This document shows positions 56,299 to 64,000 of a stretch of 64,000 nt of DNA, in pieces (position 1 is the first letter of the stretch; the number at the start of each line of letters is the position of its first letter). This DNA comes from Neoscytalidium dimidiatum (Eukaryota > Ascomycota > Dothideomycetes > Botryosphaeriales > Botryosphaeriaceae), in contig CM074698.1 of NCBI GenBank assembly GCA_037367355.1, positions 744,001 through 808,000 on the forward strand, read 5' to 3'. The notes beneath the pieces are model-generated. The model had not been told where the DNA came from. It saw nothing but the letters and a program-made list of their open reading frames with translations, and made no database searches. The position numbers and the translations under genes are program-made.

Positions 56299-59200
56299 TT
56301 ACCACCCAGCGAAACCCGTAATGCTATTCCAAAATGACCTGTTTTTTCGGAGAGTTGGTGTTGACTTTTGAGTCCGCAATGATGGGGAAGGAGAAGGGCT
56401 CGGCTTTATGTGCGCTTCCTTTTTGGCATCGGCGCAGTCTTTTGGTTCAGCATAGCTGGTTATGCTACATTGTGATCGTGGGCGGCCTGAAGGAGCCTGA
56501 GTGTGGCCTTTCATCTGCTTGACGAGCAAATTCTCCGAGCTTTGAGAATGAGATCCAGCAAACGCTGTCACAGTCGCCACCTCGCGGCGCTGGAATCGCT
56601 GCACGTTGGAACTCACTACTGGCCTGAGAGGGGAGGCACTTTTGAATCTACCCTTTCCCGTTGGAGTTGGCGCTTCTTTCGAGGAGGGCTCGGAATACGA
56701 TGATTGCGTATGCGAGCACGGTGAGATGACGTCATCTTCAGCTACCCGTCGTTAGCAGATGAAGCGTGGGACACACGAAGACTTCAGGTCGAAGCATTCT
56801 CACCACCATTCTCGGTGGGTGCCTGCTCCTCCTTCTTATCTTCTGTGGCATGTGCATCAGCCGCCTCTTCTGCTGGTGGTTCGGATGCTTTCGGAGCCTC
56901 GCTATCTGCTGGTTTCTCTTCAGCAGCGGCAGCAGCGGCTGCTGCTTGTGCCTGCCGTCTGGCCTCAGCCTTCTGTTGCCGTCTAGCCTCAGCTTCAGCA
57001 GCTCTCTTGGCCTGGAGTTCGAAAACTTCCTTTCTGATCTTCTCGTCTTTAGCAAGCCGTAGGCGCTCAACTTCTTCGACTCCACCGCTCTTCTTAAGCT
57101 TTCCTTCCTCGACGAAGTTCCCTAGCTCTCTCTGGAACTCGGTACCTTTGCGACTTTCGAGCTCTTTCTGCCTAGCTTTTTCTGCGCGCTCAATGGCCTC
57201 AAGACGGCTTTCGTGGTTTGGTTCTAAAGCCCTGACTTCATTGAGCATACCATCCTTAGCCTTATGTGGGTCGACCAGAGTATCCAAAGCGGCAGCATGC
57301 ATGTTTCTGCCGCTAGCGGAGCGATTGCTGGAGCCTTGTACATTTTGTTGCTTTGTGGCTTGCTCCACTAGCCCAAAGGTCTCGGAGAGTTTCTCCAGAT
57401 CGTCTTGCAGATCCAAGGCCAATTCTTCTTGCATCGTAAGCATCTCTCGGTCTTCCATGACCATCTGGAGTTCTTGCTCCCAGATTTTGGTCCAGATGGG
57501 TTTCTCCTTCTTGAGGAAATCCTGAAGCTTCTTGACCTCTCCTGTAGTAACCGAGATTTCCTTAGCGACAGCTTCAAGCTGCCTCGGAAGGGGCCGAACA
57601 CCTCGGGAGACAACATCTTTCCGCAAGTCTTCCACGGTGTCCTGAAGATCATCCACACGATTAACGATCTTCTCGGAGTCATCATTCAGCGTCTTCTTGC
57701 CCTTATTGACGTAGGCCCTTCCTGTGTCACCACTCATCGCCGGTAGCTCAGCCTTGATTGCTGCGCTCTTCACAGAAGCGGCCTTCGCACGAACAGCGCT
57801 CATATTTGCCTCAATATCCGAAACGAAAGAGGAGTAAGTCTGGCGGACGACTGCCAAGTCGCGTCGAAGAGATTGGATCTCCTCGAGCTGGGCGGCGGAA
57901 TCCTTCAAACTAGGTGCGCCTGGCTTGGAACTCAACGCGGGTGGCCGGGGGGAAAGCATCGAAGCACGGGCGGAAGACGGAGTAACCGACAAGCTCGCCA
58001 TTTCCTTCGCAGCCTCCTGTTGCCGATCGGAAACTCGCTGGAGGGCAGACTGCTGGTCAGCTACGGCATTCTTAACACTTTCAACAAGCTTGCGGATGTC
58101 CCCGAGTCCTTCATCGAAGTGTCGTTTCACTTCGTCGAGAGCTTCAACATTGAGCACCAAAACTGAGCGATCCTTGATGTCGCTGAGATCCTCAAGCTCG
58201 TGCCGAACACCAGATATTGGGTCCTGAATGTAGATATCGGGTAGGTCGACGCCGTTATTGTGAGTGTTCCATGCGAACTTCTCAATGAAAGCAAGCTGCA
58301 GGCGCGCCATGGAGAGATCATTGTAACCATCTTGGAGCACGAACTTCTTGATCTTACTCTTGTATTGCAAGAAGAGCGTCAACTCCTTTCCGGGCTGGGG
58401 TGATTGATCAGGAATAAACTCTTGGCTCTGCGGTGGCGTTGCAGGTTTGGCCTTGCGCGAACCACTGCGAGTCGGCGTGACGACTGTCGCTTGACGCTTC
58501 ATGTGCTTGTCATCACGGTTGAGGTCCTCCGCAGCCTGGACATCTTCGACGGGTCCAGAAACGGTTGCGCTGATTTCAGGCTTGTCCTCACTGACTTCTT
58601 CATCAACAGCTGGTTGATCCGGCGTGGGTACCGCTGGGCTTTCCTCATCCGTCGGAAATAACGTTGGAGCAGGCGTAGCAGCTTCGCTTTGACTGCTCTC
58701 TTCGGATATTCTACGAGAAGCCAGCGTATTTGCGCTTGGAGATGCATCGACGACTGGGCGCTGAGCGGACTGCTTGCGACTATGAAGCAACGAGCCGCGA
58801 TTGCGAACGGCGTTCATGCTCTCACGAACATCTCGTCCGCGATTAGGTATTGGAGAATTCTGGCTAGGCGGTATCATGGGAATTCCATTAGAACTGCCAA
58901 GATGTTTCTGAATTTGATATGCTGAGAATCTCCTGGACGCCCGTCGTTCTAGCTCACCGCCCCTCTGCAGCGCAGCGAGAGCATCCTGCTGCTTTGGTGG
59001 AGGCGGCGGGGGAGGGAAATCTACTGGATATGATGGCGGCGCGTTTGCAGGCATGCTCTCTTCTTCGGGATATGGAGCGATGATGGGGATGTTCTGGGCC
59101 GTAGTGCTCGACAGGGAGGAATCGGAAATGTTCAGCCCGTCTCGGCTGCCCGTAGTTGACCGGACACGCGGGTTAGAAGCTTGGCTGTCATACTTGCTGG

Positions 59201-59979
59201 GCGAAGACCTGCCATGAGCAGACGAAGTTCGAGGGGGGAGATCTGGGCCGTCGTGACCCAGATCTCCGCTGCCCTCGCGAGTCGAAGGCCGTTTCCTTTG
59301 CGCATCTTCCTCACCTACGCTTGCGTGCCTGGAGCTTGACCCGTTGGACCCGGACGATTCCCTGCCACTTCTTTGACGTAGCCTCTGTTGTTTCTTCTTC
59401 AGACCGTGCAGTAGATTGATGATGATGTCTCGTATTCGTGGCAGGAAGCGGTCGAGGCTAGCTTGCGAAGCCTCTTGGCTGAGGGTTTCCTCTAGGATAG
59501 CTCGGAGAAGCTCCGGAACATTCCCCAGATCCTGTGTATCAACACCGATGGCGTTGAAAGCGCGAGAGGCAATGTTGAACTCATATCCAAGGCGCACGTA
59601 GACGTCGGAAACTTCGCTTTCGGTTGCGGTGCCGCGCGACCACAAGGTTAGGGTTTCGAGAAGCTGCTTCGTGGCGACCAGGAGGTGGGTGACGCTTTTC
59701 TCAATCTGCGAAAGTTGCTGCTGGGCCTGAGGACGAAGCTCGGTCAGCCAAAGCTCTAATTACGGACCAGCAGGCGGTGCTGGAGGTGGATGCTGCGTGA
59801 CTCACGTTCATGGGCCGCCGCGACTGGCCGCCGGCGGAGCGGTTGGAGGCCGACGAGGCCCTGGAGCCGGCGTCGTCGCCGGCGAGCGTCATGCTGGAGG
59901 TGTTGGAGTAGACGGTCTGGTCGGAATCGGTGGCAGGCGACCGGCGATACTGTCGTTGCGCAGTCGGGGGGCTCTGCAT
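56299..59979 (-). CDS. BUD6: Bud6/Aip3 actin-interacting polarity protein
   Basis: Three exons on the minus strand join in phase: 59806-59979, 56804-59726 and 56299-56741, giving 1179 residues. The ATG at 59979 (MQSPPTAQRQ) is the first in frame. The N-terminal domain (about 59-170) includes QLSQIEKSVTHLLVATKQLL, DVYVRLGYEFNIASRAF and FLPRIRDIIINLLHGLKKK. A long disordered region with SPXP-type motifs follows. The Aip3 domain starts around 520 with LTLFLQYKSKIKKFVLQDG, followed by coiled coils (KRHFDEGLGDIRKLVESV and onward) and a Glu/Ala/Lys-rich helix. The last 62-nt intron (GTGAGA donor, CTAAC branch point, TAG acceptor) leads to a C-terminal exon ending FWNSITGFAGW. Reading through it would instead stop at 56784. 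Bud6 binds actin monomers and stimulates formins at growth sites, acting downstream of Rho GTPases. Confidence 0.88.
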
Positions 59980-61085
59980 GACAGCTGCAGCATCTGAGTG
60001 CTGAGTGCGGATGCTGGGCACCAGGGATCAATCGATCCCGCCGGCCGTTGTCTGTCGCTTAGACTCCGCTCCGCGCTGTGCGTGCGTGCGCTTGCGCCAC
60101 GCCGAGAGACACGGCGGAAGGTTGACGGAGAGACAGCAGAAATACCCGACACGCGGGTAGGGGCGCGGGCGTGGGCGTGGGCGTGGGCGGCGGCGGCGGC
60201 GGCGGCAGCAGGCTTGAACAGAGCTGAGCAGAGTGGCAGAGACAGTGGCCTGCTGCAGAGGGAGCGCCTTTGTGTGTGCGTGGTTGGCCCGCGGCCGGGT
60301 GCAGGGCTCCCGCTCTCGCACTGGCTCTCTGGCCTGGGCTGCTGGCACATGCTCTGCGCTCCGCCGTGCCCTGCTGCTTTGGGCATGCGGAGTGTGGCTA
60401 GTGGCTGGGCTGTCTCTACCACCTCGAGGTGAAGCGCACAGCAGCCGAGACGGCGGCGTGCGCGCTGGACTCGGCCGGCACGCAGCGCATCGCAAGGCGG
60501 CGGCTGGCGGCACGCGGTGTGCGTGTGCGCGGGCGCGGGCGCGCTCTGCACGGAGCGTACGTGCCTGGGGAGCGGGCGTGTTGGCGGTGGGTGGAGGTGG
60601 AGCTGCATGAGCTTGCTGTCCGTCCGCTATCTGCTTGTGCAACGAGCCAGGCCGCCCCGTCGAGTCGCATCGCACACTGGCCGGCTTGCACGCAAGCGCC
60701 TGCTGCTTCTGCCTCGTTCGTGCGCCCTGGCTACGTGTGGTGGCCCTGATATTCTGCCTTGCCGCGGCGTCGTGATTTATACTCAACCCCAGCTGGAGGG
60801 ATCCGCTGCGGTAAGTAGTTAGTGGTTTCACACCGGGGCCCTCAACCTCACACTTGTCGAGGACACCCTCTCCAGGACCTCGCCCAAACGCCCTCCCTCC
60901 TCCCCGCCGTGCCCACCGCGGCGACATCGCCCACGTTTTCCGTGCTCCTGCCGTCGCACCTCACCACTCGTTGGCGCTCGCCGGCCAGAGCTCCCCGGCC
61001 CGTCGCGGTCCTCCACCTCCACCTCCTCTTCCTCCCTGCGTCTCGACAACGACGCAGCTTCGACTGACCCTCACCTGCCCCGAGC
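59980..61085. promoter_or_regulatory. Divergent promoter region, BUD6/PBP1
   Basis: 1.1 kb between BUD6 (minus) and PBP1 (plus). It is very GC-rich, with a G-rich imperfect repeat (GGGCGT units running into GGC triplets) near 60155-60210. The ~240 bases before PBP1 are C-rich, resembling a long pyrimidine-rich 5' leader. Open frames on both strands are compositional. Confidence 0.5.
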
Positions 61086-64000
61086 ATGGCGTCCATGAGC
61101 GCCACGAACGGCAACGCCTCACCCGCAGTCAGCTCTGGTGGCAGCAAGGCCCAGCTGAAAACCACAACCAGCGGCAAGGCAATGGACGGCACGCGCAAGC
61201 AGGCTGGCAGTCCCATTGACGCTTCGCAGAGGTAAGAGCTCCCCGTCGCCCGCCCGCCTTGCCTGGTCAATGAGCCTCGTCCGTGGCACAATGTGACCGT
61301 TCCTCACCCGCCGAATCCCCTCCGCGCGTGTGGTTCGATTGACTCCGCCCGAGCTCGCGGTTACACCATCACAGTAGCGATTGGCCTGCCTGCACTCCCC
61401 AACTGCACCTCTCTCCTTTATCTTCAATTCCTGCTCACTCGACAACACTCATCGAGCTGTGCGCTCTTCAGCCGTGTCGCATTCATCCTTGGCCCCACGT
61501 TCGCACATCTAAGCATTCTCGGCACCGTCAGCTAACACCTTGCTTCCGCACAGGAAAGCACCCACCCCCAAGGCTTGGTCCTCAGGCACGAACCCAATTA
61601 CCCAGCGACCCACCAACCCAGCATTATCGAACGGCGCAGCTGGCGCAGGCAAGGGCTCTGCTGGAGCGAAAGGCATGGCGGCTCCCTCCAAGGAACCCAC
61701 CGCCGCGGACAACAACAAGCATGCACACGACCGCATGATCTTCTTAATCAGTAATTTTGTGGTAAGAAACCCTACTCTCGCGCAGGACTGCTCCATACAG
61801 GACTCGGTGGCTGCTCTTAAGTGAGGCCGGAAGCCCCCAGCAAGAATTTCTATTGCGCGAGATTGTTGCGCGACTATTCGAGCCTCGCTGACAACGCTCT
61901 CACAGGGTCTTCCGGCTACAGTCACGCTGAAGAGCGGAGAGCGCTTCTCCGGCATATTCTCGAGCTCCTCGCTCGAACAGCAGGAGTCTCGTTATACTTT
62001 CAAGATGGTCAAACGACTGTCTTCACCCGCCGGTCAGGTCAACGGCACTTTGGAGTCTCACGAGGAATACTGCGGTGTCGGCCGAGACCATCGCATGATC
62101 TTTGACGTTAAGGATGTTGTTGTACTGAATGTGGACAACGTTTCAATTGACAAGGCGAAGACCAGGAATGGTACGTATTCGCTTCGGAAAATTCTGTGCT
62201 TTTTGCTGATTTTGACATAAAGGTGCCTCTATTGGCTTCAAGACTGACAGCGATATCTCTGGTAACCTTCAAGCACGCGAACGCGATCTCCAGCGCTGGG
62301 TCCCTAGCGCAGAGACAGAGGTTGATCTTTCGCTTGAAGACTCTGGAGCTGGTTGGGATCAATTCGAAGCTAACGAACGTTTGTTCGGCGCTACAAGCAA
62401 CTATGACGAGGATCTTTACACTACTAAAATCGACCGCAACGACCCACGTTACAAAGACCGCGCAGCGAAGGCCGAAAAGCTAGCGAGAGAGATTGAGTCC
62501 GGAGCCGCCCTGAACTCCCATGTTCTGGAAGAGCGTGGCCATACTGCTCCTGATGATAGCGGTCTGGATGAGGAAGACAAGTACAGTGGTGTCAAGCGCG
62601 ACTTTCCATCGCTGCCTTCCGGTCAGCCTAATAAATACACTCCACCCGCCCGCAGAGCACCCACTGGTCAACCCACTGTCCCGGGCGCGCCACTTGATCC
62701 GGCCATCATCTCTTCGCAAGTCGCACGCTCAGAGGCTACTACCAGCCGTACTCCGCAAGCTCCGGCTGGAGATGCCGGGGAACAACAGACCGCTGCCAAT
62801 GCTACGAAACATGAAGAGAAGCCCGCCACAACCACTGCGGCTACTGCTGAACAGACGCCTGCGGCGACCACCGCCGCCAAGCCCGCAGAGACTACTACCA
62901 CTGCTGACGCGTCGAAGAAAGCGCCTTCAACGCTGCAGCAAACCACCTCGGATGTGGCATCTCGAAAGCCCGGAAGGACCGGCGCCAACACTGTTGAGCA
63001 TGACCTGCTGGATTCCTTCAAGCAGTTCTCCGCCAATGAGAAAATGAAGCTGCAAGAACGGCAGCGCCATGCTGCCAGACACGACAAGAATGTCAAACTG
63101 AATGATCTTAAGAAGTTTGCAATGAACTTCAATTACAACGCCCCCATTCCTGAAGACCTTATTCCCATTTTGGCCAAGGACCCCAGCAAGCAGCAAGAGA
63201 TCAAGCAAAAGTCCCAGAAGGCTGCTGAGGAACGGAAGTCTTCTGTTACTACTACTACGGCTACTGAGAACAAGGTTGCCAGCAACACTGCTGACGTGAA
63301 GACTCAGCAGAGGTCGTCTGGCCCTTCAGTTCCCGCTCAGGCCAATCAACGTGGAAGGCCTGGCCAAGGCCCTTTCCCTCAGGCTCCTCGTGGCGACAGA
63401 AACGCTCAGAATATTCCCGGCATCCCACCAAGGAACGGTCCGGGAATGCTCAGCCAGCGTTTGGCGATCACGCAGCAGCAGCACAAGGCTGGTGCGGGTG
63501 TGCCCAACGTGCCCGTTCCAATTCACGATTTGCGCATTCCACCAACTGGACCTGGCGTACCTTCAAGCGGATCTCACACACCATCTTCGAGTATTTCGAC
63601 TAGATTTAACGTGAAGGCGCTTGAATTCCGTCCTAATCCTGCTGCCAACACCTTCACACCTGGCGGCAACAGTAGCAACGCGTCGAGTCCGAGGAAGGAA
63701 CCCGTCCCTCCTCGTCCGGAGCCCCGCAGGGCGCCGACCACTAGCTTCTTCGGCGGGCAGAGGCCCAACCCACCCGCGGAGAAGCCGCCACTGTCAGATC
63801 AGTTCAACCCCATCAAGCGTATGAAGAAGGAGGTTCAGGCCGATAACAAGACCAAGGAGTATGCCGCGAATGGCGGCATCCCTCAGGCATACAGGACTCC
63901 CCCAACCTGGGATGTCCCGGAGCAGAACCGTGAGAAAAACTTCACGGACTTGTTCGAGCGCGCTCCTATCACTGTCCAGCCGAACTCTGCTCCTCAAGCT
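61086..64000 (+). CDS. PBP1: Ataxin-2 homologue Pbp1 (3' end beyond window)
   Basis: Four exons are seen: 61086-61231, 61554-61761, 61906-62170 and 62223 to the window edge; about 799 residues are present with no stop reached. Introns are 322, 144 and 52 nt. The Lsm-like domain begins near 108 (RMIFLISNFVGLPATVTLKSG, split by intron 2). It continues with RFSGIFSSSS and MIFDVKDVVVLNV. The LsmAD domain follows (about 225-300, WDQFEANERLFGATSNYDEDLYTT in outline). A PAM2 motif that would bind the poly(A)-binding protein is near 670-686 (LEFRPNPAANTFTP). Linkers are rich in Thr, Ala, Gln and Pro. Pbp1/ataxin-2 binds Pab1, regulates poly(A) tails, stress granules and TORC1. A second in-frame ATG lies nine bases downstream of the chosen start. 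Confidence 0.92.

Noticed and set aside
61325..61345. GGTTCGATT sequence considered as a tRNA B box
   Set aside because: No matching A box or cloverleaf arms around it; it lies in PBP1 intron 1.

Overview
This window looks like nuclear chromosomal DNA from a filamentous ascomycete (Pezizomycotina; a dothideomycete is my best guess, and only an inference). Introns are short (about 50-170 nt) with GTRNGT donors, CTAAC/CTGAC-type branch points and YAG acceptors. Genes are dispersed and unlinked in function. GC is high in coding blocks and drops sharply in gene-poor blocks. The orthologues present (RHO1, UFD2, BUD6, ataxin-2/PBP1, MVD1, FOL3, SNG1-type DUF3533 and AIM19-like proteins) are fungal. 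Most models below were joined by hand across introns by checking phase at each junction.

Layout. 0.3-1.6 kb: a secreted Thr/Ser-rich wall-type protein. 1.6-6.4 kb: gene-poor DNA. 6.4-7.7 kb: an intact BTB/POZ gene. 7.9-11.5 kb: a decayed arginase fragment and a decayed ankyrin-repeat gene in AT-richer DNA. 13.8-14.4 kb: a small membrane protein. 16.7-20.2 kb: a disordered fungal protein divergent from dihydrofolate synthase (FOL3). 21.7-24.2 kb: mevalonate diphosphate decarboxylase and a DUF2985 membrane protein. 24.7-27.7 kb: a sterol-glucosyltransferase-like protein. 29.2-30.7 kb: an SNG1/DUF3533 protein. 33.0-35.8 kb: a membrane-anchored DnaJ protein divergent from an AIM19-like protein. 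36.2-39.6 kb: UFD2. 41.6-42.6 kb: RHO1. 45.9-47.9 kb: a decayed DUF3176 gene. 49.5-51.9 kb: an inositol-type sugar transporter. 53.0-53.9 kb: a predicted GPI-anchored protein. 56.3-60.0 kb: BUD6. 61.1 kb to the end: PBP1/ataxin-2, cut by the window edge.

The intact genes are mostly housekeeping: polarity and wall signalling (RHO1, BUD6), protein quality control (UFD2, DnaJ), sterol and isoprenoid metabolism (MVD1, glycosyltransferase), folate metabolism and membrane transport. They do not form a biosynthetic cluster or a defence system, and I found no convincing new multi-gene system. The more interesting observations are the three decayed genes with different mutation signatures, a recurring C-to-G strand-skew change along coding sequences, a hidden third exon in BUD6, a 20-nt first exon in the BTB gene, and a degenerate dispersed repeat whose copies differ mainly by transitions. 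I saw no tRNA, rRNA, CRISPR array or intact transposon.
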